A DNA stretch of 36,279 bases. It comes from Halobacteriales archaeon QS_4_70_19 (GTDB lineage Archaea > Halobacteriota > Halobacteria > Halobacteriales > Haloarculaceae). The translations under genes and the position numbers were made by a program. The stretch is taken from positions 1 through 36,279 of the forward strand of contig PXRM01000004.1 in assembly GCA_003020985.1 (NCBI GenBank). The letters are read 5' to 3'. The notes beneath the pieces were generated by a model. The model saw only the letters and a program-made list of their open reading frames with translations, was not told where the DNA came from and searched no databases. Shown here piece by piece: positions 6,237-14,726 of this stretch. The first letter of the stretch is position 1. Every line of letters begins with the position of its first letter.

Positions 6237-7442
6237 TCACCGGTAGGCAGTGGGGTCGCGGAACAGCTGCTGCTCGTCGACGACCAGCGAGCGGTCGATG
6301 TCGGCCACGCTGGTCCGCCCGGTCAGCCCCATCGTCAGGTCCATGTCCGCCACGAAGTTCTCACAGACCGCCCGGACGCCGTCCGCGCCGTCGATGGCGA
6401 GCCCGTAGACGTAGGGCCGGCCGAGGCAGACCGCGTCCGCGCCGAGGGCGAGCGCCTTCAGCGCCTCGGCCCCCCGACGGATGCCCGAGTCGAAGAGCAC
6501 GTCCGCGTCGGTGTCCTCGAGGTCGGCGGCGACACGGGGCAGGGCCTCCAGCGCGCCGATGGCGCCGTCGACCTGCCGCCCGCCGTGGTTCGAGACGATG
6601 ACCCCGTCGGCGCCGTGGTCGACCGCCCGCCGGGCGTCCGCCGGGTGGAGCAGCCCCTTCACCACGACCGGCAGGTCCGTCTGGTCGCCCAGCCAGTCCA
6701 GGTCCTCCCAGGTCAGCGTCGGGTCGCCGAACACGTCGAGGAAGGTCTGGATGGCGCCGAACTCGTTCTCCTCGGGCGGCTGGTCCAGCAGGTCGAGGAA
6801 GGTGTCGTCGGCGAGGTAGTTCGCCATCCCCTCCCCGTCCAGCTGCGGGACGTACCCCCGCGACAGGTCCCGTTCCTTCCAGCCCGGGACCGGCGTATCG
6901 ACCGTGACGACGATGGCGTCGAAGCCTGCGTCCTCGGCCCGGTCGATGAAGCTCCGCGCGAGGTCGCGCTCCGAGGACCAGTAGAGCTGGAACCACTTCG
7001 GCGTCTCCCCGAGTTCGTCGGCCACGTCCTCCAGCGTCTCGGAGGCGACCGAGGAGAGGATGACCGGCATCCCGGCCTCGCGGGCGCCCTCGGCGGTCGC
7101 CACCTCGCCGTCCTCGTGGGCGATGGACTGGATGCCGATGGGCGCGAGCATGACCGGGTACGGGAGCTTCTGGCCGCAGACGTCCACCGAGAGGTCGCGC
7201 TCGCCCACGTCACGGAGGAACCGGGGCACGATGCGCCAGCGGTCGAACACCCGGCGGTTCCGGCCGACCGTGTTCTCCCCGCCGGCGCCCCCCGCGACGT
7301 AGCCCGCCGCGGCCTCGTCCATCACCTCGATGGCGGCTTCTTCGAGCGCCTCGAAACTGACGGGCACGTCGGGTTCGATGCCGGCGTGCCCGCTGACGAA
7401 GATCTCGCGCTGGCGCCGCTCGCCGATGTTGCCGTCGGACAT
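6237..7442 (-). CDS. FMN-dependent alpha-hydroxy acid oxidase (lactate 2-monooxygenase-like)
   Basis: A 401-residue TIM-barrel flavoenzyme that oxidises an L-2-hydroxy acid such as lactate. Landmarks are the FMN-binding start of the barrel (MLAPIGIQSIAHEDGE), FQLYWSSERD, a Lys in LPVVVKGLLHPADA, the catalytic His and Arg in VSNHGGRQVDG, and the phosphate-binding DSGIRRGAEALKALALGAD. The N-terminal part (SGHAGIEPDVPVSFEALE, then AAAGYVAGGAGGENT) most resembles lactate monooxygenases. The exact substrate is not known. The ATG at 7442 is chosen over an upstream in-frame start because a TATA-like box lies 27 nt before it and the upstream peptide is Pro/Arg rich. No partner gene is adjacent. Confidence 0.85.
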   Translation of the reverse strand: MSDGNIGERRQREIFVSGHAGIEPDVPVSFEALEEAAIEVMDEAAAGYVAGGAGGENTVGRNRRVFDRWRIVPRFLRDVGERDLSVDVCGQKLPYPVMLAPIGIQSIAHEDGEVATAEGAREAGMPVILSSVASETLEDVADELGETPKWFQLYWSSERDLARSFIDRAEDAGFDAIVVTVDTPVPGWKERDLSRGYVPQLDGEGMANYLADDTFLDLLDQPPEENEFGAIQTFLDVFGDPTLTWEDLDWLGDQTDLPVVVKGLLHPADARRAVDHGADGVIVSNHGGRQVDGAIGALEALPRVAADLEDTDADVLFDSGIRRGAEALKALALGADAVCLGRPYVYGLAIDGADGVRAVCENFVADMDLTMGLTGRTSVADIDRSLVVDEQQLFRDPTAYR

Positions 7443-7465
7443 ATCCGGGCGTCGGGGTGGCGGGT

Positions 7466-7472
7466 ACATAAC
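7466..7472 (-). promoter_or_regulatory. TATA-like box for the hydroxy acid oxidase gene
   Basis: GTTATGT on the minus strand is centred 27 nt before the ATG at 7442, consistent with leaderless transcription. Confidence 0.45.
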
Positions 7473-7571
7473 TGTGGGCGGGCGACGGGGCGGGAGGGAG
7501 TCGAGGGGACTGCTAGAGTCCATACGCGCGCCGGAGGCGGCGGGGGGAGCCCGAACTGGAGCGAACCTCGG

Positions 7572-8534
7572 TCAGAACAGCGCGTCGTCGACGATCCGTG
7601 CGGGCCCTCCGACCTCCCAGACCCGGGTCGGGACGCCCAGGTCGTCGATGGCGGCCTGCACACGGTCGACGTCCTCCTCGGTCGTGTTCACGTAGACGGA
7701 GGCGCCGGTGTCCGTGGAGTAGTAGGCGTCGACGCCCTCCTCGCGGAGGTCACGGACCGTCTCGAAGATCTCCAGCGTCTCGGGCTGCCAGTAGACCCAG
7801 CCCGCGGGGCCCGTCATCGTCGTCGCGGCCAGCGAGAGGGAATCGTGCTCGGCCAGCTCGAACGCACGACCGAAGTCGGCCTCGCGAAGCGCGTCGCGCA
7901 TCGTCTGGAGCTGCTCGTGGATGTGGGCCATCCGTGCCTCGAACATGTGGCTCGCCTCGGCCTCGTCGTGGGCCGCCTGGGTGTGCTTGAACGCCGGCAC
8001 CTCGCAGCCGACGATGCGTAGCTCGTCCTCCAGGTCGGTCGCGAGACGGTGCGAGCGGCAGTCCTCGTCGTTGAGCCCGGCCGACAGGTCCGAGAACGCC
8101 CCCGTGACCGCGCGGGCGGCCGACGCCGACCCCCGCCGCGCGATGGCCGACACGGACGGTCGGTCGAGGTCGAGTCCGGCGGCCTCGCACGCTGCCCGGG
8201 CCAGCGCCGCGAACCCCGAGGCGGAGGAGCCAAAGCCGATGTTCGTCGGGAAGTTCGACTCGCTCTCCATCCGGATACGCCGGTCCTCGTCGGCCAGCTC
8301 GCGGACCCGGTCGACGACCGAACGGATGCGCTCGGCGCCCTGTCCCGTGACCACCTCACCGTCGACGACGTACCGGTCCGTCTCGCGCTCCTCGAACTGG
8401 ACGGTCGTCCGCGTGCGCGAGGGTGCGGTGCAGACGCTGATGGAGTCGTGGTACGGCAACCGGAGGTCGTGGTCGCTCATCCCGTGGTACTTGACCAGCC
8501 CCTCGATGGGGTGGGCGACGGCGGTGGCCTTCAT
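7572..8534 (-). CDS. mvaD: Phosphomevalonate decarboxylase (mevalonate pathway)
   Basis: A 320-residue GHMP-superfamily decarboxylase. In haloarchaea this homologue of diphosphomevalonate decarboxylase is known to act on phosphomevalonate and gives isopentenyl phosphate, feeding isoprenoid lipid synthesis through isopentenyl phosphate kinase. Seen here: GLVKYHGMSDHDLRLPYHDS near residues 12-31, where the usual KYWGK is KYHGM; the nucleotide-binding NFPTNIGFGSSASGFAAL at 94-111; GAFSDLSAGLNDEDCRSHRL; and a C-terminal DAYYSTDTGASVYV. The loss of the Lys in KYWGK agrees with the monophosphate substrate. The ATG at 8534 starts the conserved sequence (MKATAVAHPIEGLVKYHG). It probably stands alone; the next gene downstream starts 130 nt after its stop and has its own promoter. 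Confidence 0.88.
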   Translation of the reverse strand: MKATAVAHPIEGLVKYHGMSDHDLRLPYHDSISVCTAPSRTRTTVQFEERETDRYVVDGEVVTGQGAERIRSVVDRVRELADEDRRIRMESESNFPTNIGFGSSASGFAALARAACEAAGLDLDRPSVSAIARRGSASAARAVTGAFSDLSAGLNDEDCRSHRLATDLEDELRIVGCEVPAFKHTQAAHDEAEASHMFEARMAHIHEQLQTMRDALREADFGRAFELAEHDSLSLAATTMTGPAGWVYWQPETLEIFETVRDLREEGVDAYYSTDTGASVYVNTTEEDVDRVQAAIDDLGVPTRVWEVGGPARIVDDALF

Positions 8535-8686
8535 GCCCGTCTCCCGGCGTGGCGGTCGCTTCAGGCTTCGGATTCCGGGGCGCCCCCGTCTTGTCTGGCC
8601 AGATTATCACGAAATAGCCGCTTTCCGAATTCTCTTCCCGAAATTAATCCATAATATCGGAAATAAATTCGAAACCGCCCGGAGAA

Positions 8687-8702
8687 CCACCTTCCGTGGT
8701 GG
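8687..8702 (-). terminator. Hairpin followed by T-rich tract
   Basis: The 5-bp hairpin CCACC-loop-GGTGG lies just past the stop codon at 8706. On the minus strand it is followed by T-rich sequence (TTTCGAATTTATTTCC, about 8674-8659). This fits a terminator for the frameshifted gene. The AT-rich patch at 8604-8675 stands out from its surroundings and may also hold the promoter of the downstream mvaD gene. Confidence 0.4.
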
Positions 8703-8705
8703 CCG

Positions 8706-9292
8706 CTAGTCGCCCTGCTGGTAGAGGCAGAGCGCGTGCTCCTCCGTCAGGTCGTTGAGCGCGTCCCCGAGTTCGTCGACGGTGGCCTCCGCAGCGGTCG
8801 GACTCGGTTCGGTGAAGCAGGCGATCCCCGGGTACGAGAGCGGTCGCGGGTCCGCCCGGTCGGTCGGTTCACCGAGGAAGTCGAGGTCGCTGGTGAGGCG
8901 GGTCGGACCGTCAGCAGGAACTCGTGGCGGCCCAGCGACCCGTTCGTGACCGGAGAGGTGAAGCCGGCCTCGAAGTGCGAGACCCCGCGCCGACGGAGGT
9001 GGTTGATCAGCGCGTAGTAGGGGTTGCCGATCATCAGGAGGAACCGGCGGTGCGAGGGGTACTCCACGATGCCGAACTCCTCGCACTGGCGCTCGCCGTG
9101 GTAGGTGCGCCGGTGGGAACCGAACCAGCGGGGGCGCCCGCCGACCGCGCGCAGGAGGGGGTAGACGGCGGCCCCGTACCGGCGGTACCACGTCCTGCTG
9201 GAGAAGGCGAGCAGGTTGGGGACGTGGGTCGGTTCCGGGAGGTCGCGCTCGTAGGCGGCCGCGAGCGGCCCCGGCAGGAGCCGTTCGAGCAT
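8706..9292 (-). pseudogene. Hypothetical protein gene with a one-base frameshift
   Basis: The frame from the ATG at 9292 reads normally to about 8910 (ending GRHEFLLTVRP) and then loses protein character. The next frame continues at the same point as TRLTSDLDFLGEPTDRADP and ends YQQGD at 8706. The whole interval is 587 nt, so one missing base restores a frame of about 195 residues. The N-terminal part looks like a small alpha-beta protein (YPLLRAVGGRPRWFG, CEEFGIVEYPS, NPYYALINHL), weakly like the DUF1330 type of dimeric alpha-beta barrel. I do not assign a function. The decay is recent or is a sequencing error, because both halves keep good codon use and a normal stop. Confidence 0.7.
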
Positions 9293-9363
9293 ATGCTTCC
9301 AGCGATGACGGCGGAGGGTAAAACGGTACGGGCTGCAGGTCGACTGGCGACCTGGCGCCCCTG

Positions 9364-10623
9364 TCAGGGCCAGGTGCCGCCCTCCCGGTAGGCCTTGAGG
9401 ACCCGCTCGAGGCCGACGACGTAGGCGGCCGTCCGGAAGTTCGGCAGGTCGCGTTCCTCGTAGGCCGCGACCAGCCCGTCGAAGGCGTCGACGATGTGGC
9501 GTTCCAGTTCCTCGTTGACCTTCTCCTCGGCCCAGTAGAACCGCTGGCGGTTCTGGACCCACTCGAAGTACGACACGGTGACGCCGCCGGCGTTCGCGAG
9601 GATGTCCGGGAAGACGTGGACGCCGCGCTCGGTGAGCACGTCGTCGGCGTCGGGCGTGAGCGGCCCGTTCGCGGCCTCGACAACGACGTCGGCCTGCACG
9701 TCGCCGGCGAGGTCATCGTCGATGGCGTTCTCCAGCGCGGCCGGGATGAGCAGGTCGACGTCGAGCGTCAGCAGGTCCTCGTTCGTCAGCTCCTCCTCCG
9801 CGTTCTCGTAGCCGCTCACGGCGTCCGTCTCGTCCTTGAACCCGCGGGCGCCGGCGGCGTCGATGCCGGCCTCGTTGTAGACGGCGCCCGAGGAGTCGGA
9901 GACGGCGACGACGTTCGTCCCGAGTTCCGACTCGAGCAGCCGGGCAGCGACCGACCCCGCGTTGCCGTAGCCCTGGACGGCGACGGTGGCGTCCTCGATG
10001 GACTTCCCGAGGTAGTCGAACGCCTCGCGGGCGGTCAGCATCACCGAGCGGCCGGTCGCCTCGACGCGGCCCTCGCTCCCGCCGGAGTCGATGGCCTTTC
10101 CGGTGATGACGCCCGGTGCGGTGGTGTTCTCCAGCGTCTCGTAGGTGTCCTTGATCCAGTTCATCTCCCGCTGGCCCGTGTTCACGTCCGGGGCGGGGAT
10201 GTCCATGTCCTCGCCGACGATGGGCCGGAGTTCCTCGGCGAACGAGCGTGTGAGCCGTTCCAGCTCGGCCATCGAGAGCGTACGCGGGTCGACCGCGATG
10301 CCGCCCTTCCCGCCGCCGTACGGGATGTCGACGACGGCGGTCTTGTAGACCATCCACCCGGAGAGCGCCTTCACCTCGTCGCGGTCGACACCGGGGTGGT
10401 AGCGGATGCCGCCCTTGTACGGTCCACGGTCGCCGTTGAACTGCGACCGGTAGGCCTTGAAGGTGTCCAGCGAGCCGTCGTCGCGCTCGATGGTGAGGTT
10501 CGTCTCCAGCAGCCGCTCCGGGCGAGAGAGCCGACGGAGTTCCCCCTCGTCGGCGTCGACGTACGCCGCGGCGTCACGGATCTGCTCCTGCAGGGACTCG
10601 AAGGGATTCGCCTCCTCGGACAT
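9364..10623 (-). CDS. gdhB: Glutamate dehydrogenase (Glu/Leu/Phe/Val family)
   Basis: A 419-residue enzyme that interconverts glutamate and 2-oxoglutarate plus ammonia with NAD(P). Domain I holds the substrate motif [14 protein letters not shown] and the catalytic Lys region [15 protein letters not shown]. Domain II has the dinucleotide-binding [29 protein letters not shown] and [21 protein letters not shown] are standard family blocks. The length is normal. Cofactor preference cannot be read with confidence. The ATG at 10623 has a strong TATA-like box 28 nt upstream, so the message is likely leaderless. It is a single gene, ending about 70 nt before the frameshifted gene. Confidence 0.93.
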   Translation of the reverse strand: MSEEANPFESLQEQIRDAAAYVDADEGELRRLSRPERLLETNLTIERDDGSLDTFKAYRSQFNGDRGPYKGGIRYHPGVDRDEVKALSGWMVYKTAVVDIPYGGGKGGIAVDPRTLSMAELERLTRSFAEELRPIVGEDMDIPAPDVNTGQREMNWIKDTYETLENTTAPGVITGKAIDSGGSEGRVEATGRSVMLTAREAFDYLGKSIEDATVAVQGYGNAGSVAARLLESELGTNVVAVSDSSGAVYNEAGIDAAGARGFKDETDAVSGYENAEEELTNEDLLTLDVDLLIPAALENAIDDDLAGDVQADVVVEAANGPLTPDADDVLTERGVHVFPDILANAGGVTVSYFEWVQNRQRFYWAEEKVNEELERHIVDAFDGLVAAYEERDLPNFRTAAYVVGLERVLKAYREGGTWP

Positions 10624-10647
10624 GTCTTGGGCCGACAGCCGTGTAGG

Positions 10648-10654
10648 GTATAAG
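10648..10654 (-). promoter_or_regulatory. TATA-like box for the glutamate dehydrogenase gene
   Basis: CTTATAC on the minus strand is centred 28 nt before the ATG at 10623. It is one of the clearest TATA boxes in the window. Confidence 0.6.
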
Positions 10655-10703
10655 CCTGCGGGGTGTGTCTGCCACGCTCCGCCCCGGTGGGGTTCCCGGT
10701 CGT

Positions 10704-11579
10704 TCAGGCGGGATCATCCGGCCAGACGCCGGCCGCCTCGGCCCGGTCGCGGACCTGCTCGGCCCGCGCGACCAGCGGGGCGTCGATCATCTCGTCGTCG
10801 ACCCGGAACACGCCGACGCCGTCGGCCTCGGCCTCAGCGGCAGCCCCGAGAACCCTGTGGGCCCACTCGATGCGCTCCTCGTCGGGTGTGAAGGCGTCGT
10901 TCACCACCGGCACCTGGGCCGGGTGGATGCACATCTTCCCGTCGAACCCGAGTCCGAGTGCGAACGCCGTCTCCTCGGCCAGCGCCGCCGACTCGCCGAT
11001 GTCGGTGAAGACGGTATCCAGCGCGTCCACGCCGGTCGCGGCGGCCGCGAGGACGACCTGCTGGCGGGCGTGGAGCACCTCCGTCCCCTCGCGGGTCCGG
11101 CTCGCGCCGATGTCCGCGGAGAGGTCTTCGGCGCCGAACGCGACTGCCTCGACCGGCTCCGTCGCGGCGATGGCCTCGGCGTGGAGGATGCCCGCCGCCG
11201 ACTCGCAGAGCGCGATGATCGGGCGTTCGGCGCGGCGTGTGGCGAGCAGGTCGTCGAGGACGCGGATGTCCTCCGCGCGCTCCGCCTTCGGGAGCATCAC
11301 CGCGTCGAGTCGTGGCTCCCCCCGGAGGACCGCCTTCAGGTCCGCGGCCGTCACGTCACGGTCGGCCGCCGGGGGGTTCACCCGGACGCAGATTTCGCAC
11401 GACGGGTCGAACCCCGGGTCCGTGAGTACCTCGCTGATCGCCTCCCGGGCCTCGGCCTTCGCCCCGGGAGCAACGCCATCCTCGAGGTCGAAGACGACCA
11501 CGTCGGCTCCCGACTCGGGGGCCTTCCGCATCAGTTCCGGCTGGTCGCCGGGCGAGAACAGGACGCTGCGTCGTGCCAT
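10704..11579 (-). CDS. HpcH/HpaI aldolase, citrate lyase beta (CitE-like)
   Basis: A 291-residue TIM-barrel enzyme of the CitE/malyl-CoA lyase family, which cleaves or hydrolyses CoA esters such as malyl-CoA or citramalyl-CoA. It has the N-terminal [17 protein letters not shown], the metal-binding acidic region [15 protein letters not shown], the Arg in EICVRVNPP, a Glu in [21 protein letters not shown], and [17 protein letters not shown] near the C-terminus. The genes for citrate lyase alpha and gamma are absent, so a stand-alone lyase or thioesterase is likelier than citrate lyase. The ATG at 11579 begins the conserved part; an upstream in-frame ATG would add ten residues. No operon partner is present. 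Confidence 0.8.
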   Translation of the reverse strand: MARRSVLFSPGDQPELMRKAPESGADVVVFDLEDGVAPGAKAEAREAISEVLTDPGFDPSCEICVRVNPPAADRDVTAADLKAVLRGEPRLDAVMLPKAERAEDIRVLDDLLATRRAERPIIALCESAAGILHAEAIAATEPVEAVAFGAEDLSADIGASRTREGTEVLHARQQVVLAAAATGVDALDTVFTDIGESAALAEETAFALGLGFDGKMCIHPAQVPVVNDAFTPDEERIEWAHRVLGAAAEAEADGVGVFRVDDEMIDAPLVARAEQVRDRAEAAGVWPDDPA

Positions 11580-11700
11580 GTCTCCGCCCTCGCCGCCGGA
11601 GCACTTCAATGCGCTCGGTGTGCGAGAGCAGGCCCCGGCAGCGAGGCAGCGACCGCCGGCTCCCGGAGGAGGTTAGTGACCGGGGAGCGAACGGCGGCAC

Positions 11701-12789
11701 ATGACGCGCCGGGTCGGAGTCGTCGTCAACCCCATCGCCGGGATGGGCGGTCGGGTCGGGCTGAAGGGCACCGACAACAAGGTCGAGGAGGCCCGGCGTC
11801 GCGGTGCCGAGCCCCGGGCGGCTGGCCGCGCCGCCGAGGCCCTCGAACATCTCCGCCGGCAGGGGGCGGACCTGAAGCTGCTCGTCTGGGGCGGTCGGAT
11901 GGGCGAGGACCCGGCCGTCGCTGCCGGCTTCGACCCCGAGGAGCTGACGGTGCCCGGCGAACCTACCGACCCGGAGGAGACGGGCGCCGCCGATACCCGG
12001 GCGGCCACACGCGCGTTCGTCGACCACGGCGTGGACCTCCTCCTGTTCGTCGGCGGCGACGGCACCGCCGTCGACGTGGCCGAGACGCTGGACGAACTGG
12101 ACGGCGACGTCCCGATGCTCGGCGTCCCGGCCGGCGTGAAGGTGTACTCGTCGGTGTTCGCGGTGACACCGCGCGCGGCCGGTCGGCTGGCCGCGACGTT
12201 CGACCGCGTCGAGACACGCGAGGTCAACGACATCGACGAGGACGCCTACCGCGGGGGCGACGTCCGGACGGACCTGAAGGCCCTCGCCAGCGTCCCGGTC
12301 GGCGAGGAGCTGCAGTCCTCGAAGCAGATCGGCGGGGGGTCCGTCGAGGCGCTCGCACAGGCCGTCGCGGCCGAGATCCGCGAGGACGGGGGGACGACCT
12401 GCGTCCTCGGTCCCGGCTCGACGGTCGACGCGGTGAAGACGGAACTCGGCTTCGACGGCTCACCGCTGGGCGTCGACGTCTGGCGGGACGGCGAGGTGCT
12501 GGTCCGGGACGCCGGCGAGTCGGACATCCTCGCGAACCTGGGCGAGGAGAACGGCATCGTGGTCTCCCCCATCGGCGGGCAGGGGTTCGTCTTCGGCCGC
12601 GGGAACCCGCAGATCTCCCCGCCGGTCATCCGCCAGTGCGACGTGACCGCGGTCGCCTCCTCCCGGAAGCTGGACGAGACGGGCGTCCTCCGCGTCGACA
12701 CCGGGGACACGGACCTCGACGAGGAGCTCCGCGGCTGGCAGCGCGTCCGCGTCGGCAAGTTCGAGCGCCGGCTGATGGAGGTCGTGTGA
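11701..12789 (+). CDS. ATP-NAD kinase family protein (COG3199 type)
   Basis: A 362-residue protein with the NAD kinase/diacylglycerol kinase fold. It begins RRVGVVVNPIAGMGGRVGLKG and carries the diagnostic LLFVGGDGTAVDVAE (GGDGT loop), then MLGVPAGVKVYSSVFAVTP. The C-terminal half includes GPGSTVDAVKTELG and SPIGGQGFVFGRGNPQ. This is the branch of the NAD-kinase superfamily distinct from the main NadK; its substrate is not settled, and NAD(H) phosphorylation is a guess. The ATG at 11701 begins the conserved sequence; a weak TTAGTGA lies about 25 nt upstream. The divergent CitE-like gene is 121 nt away. Confidence 0.82.
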   Translation: MTRRVGVVVNPIAGMGGRVGLKGTDNKVEEARRRGAEPRAAGRAAEALEHLRRQGADLKLLVWGGRMGEDPAVAAGFDPEELTVPGEPTDPEETGAADTRAATRAFVDHGVDLLLFVGGDGTAVDVAETLDELDGDVPMLGVPAGVKVYSSVFAVTPRAAGRLAATFDRVETREVNDIDEDAYRGGDVRTDLKALASVPVGEELQSSKQIGGGSVEALAQAVAAEIREDGGTTCVLGPGSTVDAVKTELGFDGSPLGVDVWRDGEVLVRDAGESDILANLGEENGIVVSPIGGQGFVFGRGNPQISPPVIRQCDVTAVASSRKLDETGVLRVDTGDTDLDEELRGWQRVRVGKFERRLMEVV

Positions 12790-12922
12790 GGAGGCCCCGG
12801 CGGGGTGAGTGTCACCGGGCAGGCGACGCTTCGCCGTCGAGGTGTGTGGACCGTTCTCCCTTAGCCGCGGGGGCAGAATCCACCGCGAGTATAACCATAC
12901 CCCCCTATCACGGCTCTTCCTG

Positions 12923-12944
12923 ATACTGTATAGTGAACATTAAG
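12923..12944 (+). promoter_or_regulatory. Promoter region of the AbrB-PhoU gene with a palindrome
   Basis: ACATTAAG (12937-12944) is centred about 27 nt before the ATG at 12968. Just upstream is the odd palindrome ATACTGTAT (12923-12931), followed by AG. Its place next to the TATA-like box suits a regulator site. The regulator is unknown; autoregulation by the AbrB domain is only a possibility. Confidence 0.4.
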
Positions 12945-12967
12945 GTGTCCGCCGTCGAGGGGACGGT

Positions 12968-14002
12968 ATGGAAACCCGAAAGGTGCAGCGCCTGGGCCCC
13001 TCGACGCTGGCGATGACGCTGCCGGCCGAGTGGGCGAAGGCACAGGACGTGGAGAAGGGCGACGAGGTCTCGCTCCGAATCGGCTCGAAGGGGACGCTGA
13101 CGGTGATGCCCGAGTCCCTCCAGCAGGAGGAGTCCGAGGCGGTCATCCACGCCGGCGAACTCGACGCCGACGCCGTCGAGCGCGCCATCCTCGCGCAGTA
13201 CGTGCTCGGCCGGCGCGTCATCCACGTCGAGGTCGAGGCGGGCGGCACCCTCGACTCCGCGACCATCAACGCCGTCTACAACGCCGAGACCCAACTGATG
13301 GGGCTGGGTGTCATCGAGGAGACGCCCGAGCGCATCGCCATCCGCTGCTCCGTCGACCCGGAGGACTTCACGCTCGACAACCTGCTGACGCGGCTGGAGT
13401 CGACGGGCAGCACGATGCGGAACGAAGCCATCAAGGCGCTCGCGCACGGCACCCCGGACCTCGCACAGCGGGCCCTCAACCGCGAGCGGCAGGCCAACAA
13501 GATCTTCGTCCTCCTCCTGCGGCTCATCTTCACCTCCTACCAGAATCCGAACCTCGCCCGCGCCGTCGGGCTGGAAGGGGGGTTCCCGCTCATCGGCTAC
13601 CGCTCCATCGCGAAGAACCTCGAACTGACCGCCGACAACGCCGAGGACATCGCCGAGATCGTCCTCGAGGCGGAGGGCCACTCCCTGCAGGTCGACCAGG
13701 CCACGACGCGGCGCATCCGTGATTTCACCGACGACGTCAACGAGATCACCGAGAAGGGCGTCGAGGCCGCCGTCCAGCGCGACTACGACATCGCCATCGA
13801 GGTCCGCGAACTGTTCCACCGGATCGAGGACCGCGAGCGAGAGATCCTCAGCGACCTCGACGAGATGCCCAACGAGGACCTCCTGCAGGTCCGCGAGGTG
13901 CTCGTCAGCCTCGGGCAGACCGCCCAGTACGCGGTCCGGAACGCCGAGATCGCGACGAACCTCGCGCTCAACAAGGATTCCGGGTACGTCAGCATCACGT
14001 GA
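12968..14002 (+). CDS. AbrB/PhoU-domain protein, putative phosphate-uptake regulator
   Basis: A 344-residue two-part protein. Residues 1-48 are an AbrB/SpoVT-like swapped-hairpin DNA-binding domain (METRKVQRLGPSTLAMTLPAEWAK, then GDEVSLRIGSKGTLTVMP). The rest is helical and resembles PhoU repeats, including the acidic segments used by PhoU to bind metal and phosphate-system partners (LTADNAEDIAEIVLEAEG, ELFHRIEDREREILSDL). Such fusions are common in haloarchaea and are thought to control phosphate transport. No pst genes are adjacent, so the target is unknown. The start is supported by the TATA-like box about 27 nt upstream. It converges on the trpG gene, with a short hairpin between them. 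Confidence 0.85.
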   Translation: METRKVQRLGPSTLAMTLPAEWAKAQDVEKGDEVSLRIGSKGTLTVMPESLQQEESEAVIHAGELDADAVERAILAQYVLGRRVIHVEVEAGGTLDSATINAVYNAETQLMGLGVIEETPERIAIRCSVDPEDFTLDNLLTRLESTGSTMRNEAIKALAHGTPDLAQRALNRERQANKIFVLLLRLIFTSYQNPNLARAVGLEGGFPLIGYRSIAKNLELTADNAEDIAEIVLEAEGHSLQVDQATTRRIRDFTDDVNEITEKGVEAAVQRDYDIAIEVRELFHRIEDREREILSDLDEMPNEDLLQVREVLVSLGQTAQYAVRNAEIATNLALNKDSGYVSIT

Positions 14003-14030
14003 CGTAGTTCGCGGGTTACGGTCGTACTGT

Positions 14031-14043
14031 TCGGATTTTCCGA
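14031..14043. terminator. Short hairpin between convergent genes
   Basis: TCGGA-TTT-TCCGA forms a 5-bp stem 28 nt after the PhoU-like stop and 30 nt past the trpG stop on the other strand. It could end transcription from both sides; its T/A runs suit archaeal termination. The evidence is structural only. Confidence 0.35.
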
Positions 14044-14072
14044 TACTGCCCGACGTTATCGACCTGTAGTGG

Positions 14073-14726
14073 TCACAGCGAGTCGCAGAACGACGCGACC
14101 AGCCGCTCCCCGACGCTGGTGAGGATGGACTCCGGGTGGAACTGGACGCCCGCGTGAGGTCGGTTCCGGTGGCGGACGCCCATCACCACCTCGCGTCCGG
14201 CGGCCGCGGTCTCCGCCCCCGACTGCGCCGACCCCTCGGTCCAGGCAGTCTCTACGAGCACGTCCGGCAGGTCCTCGCGCTCCACAGCCAGCGAGTGGTA
14301 GCGCCCGACGTCGAAGCGGTCCGGGAGGCCCGCGAAGACGCCGCTGCCGTCGTGGCGCACGGTCGAGGGCTTCCCGTGGACGACGGCCGGCGCGTGGCCG
14401 ACGGCGGCGCCGTTGGCAGCACAGAGGGCCTGGTGGCCGAGACAGACTCCCAGCGTCGGGGAGGAGAGGTCGCGGAAGACGGGGACCGAGACGCCCGCGT
14501 CCGCGGGCGTCCCTGGCCCGGGCGAGACGACGATGCCGTCCGGGTCCAGCGACCGGATGCCGTCAACGTCGACCGCGTCGTTCCGCCGGACGAGGACCTC
14601 CGCGTGCGTGCCCACGTACTGCACGAGGTTGTACGCGAACGAGTCGTAGTTGTCCACGACGAGGACCGTGGGCTCGTCGCACTCGGCCTCCCTGCCAGCG
14701 GCGTCGACACCGGCTCCCGGGGTCAC
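14073..14726 (-). CDS. trpG: Glutamine amidotransferase of anthranilate/aminodeoxychorismate synthase (component II)
   Basis: A 217-residue class I amidotransferase that releases ammonia from glutamine for its partner synthase. Visible are [19 protein letters not shown], the oxyanion strand VVSPGPGTP, the nucleophile Cys in [11 protein letters not shown], and the His-Glu pair in [12 protein letters not shown]. The start is GTG at 14726, overlapping the TGA of the component I gene (GTGA), which implies translational coupling. The 20-residue lead before the conserved part ([19 protein letters not shown]) is extra. The protein could serve tryptophan synthesis (TrpG) or folate-type aminobenzoate synthesis (PabA); the sequence does not decide. 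Confidence 0.88.
   Translation of the reverse strand: MTPGAGVDAAGREAECDEPTVLVVDNYDSFAYNLVQYVGTHAEVLVRRNDAVDVDGIRSLDPDGIVVSPGPGTPADAGVSVPVFRDLSSPTLGVCLGHQALCAANGAAVGHAPAVVHGKPSTVRHDGSGVFAGLPDRFDVGRYHSLAVEREDLPDVLVETAWTEGSAQSGAETAAAGREVVMGVRHRNRPHAGVQFHPESILTSVGERLVASFCDSL

Noticed and set aside
6219..8021. A 600-residue open frame on the plus strand
   Set aside because: It is antisense to the hydroxy acid oxidase and mvaD genes, has low-complexity sequence and no motifs, as expected for GC-rich shadow frames.
10665..12923. A 752-residue plus-strand frame
   Set aside because: It spans the minus-strand CitE-like gene and an alternate frame of the ATP-NAD kinase gene; the product is Arg/Gly-rich without family features.
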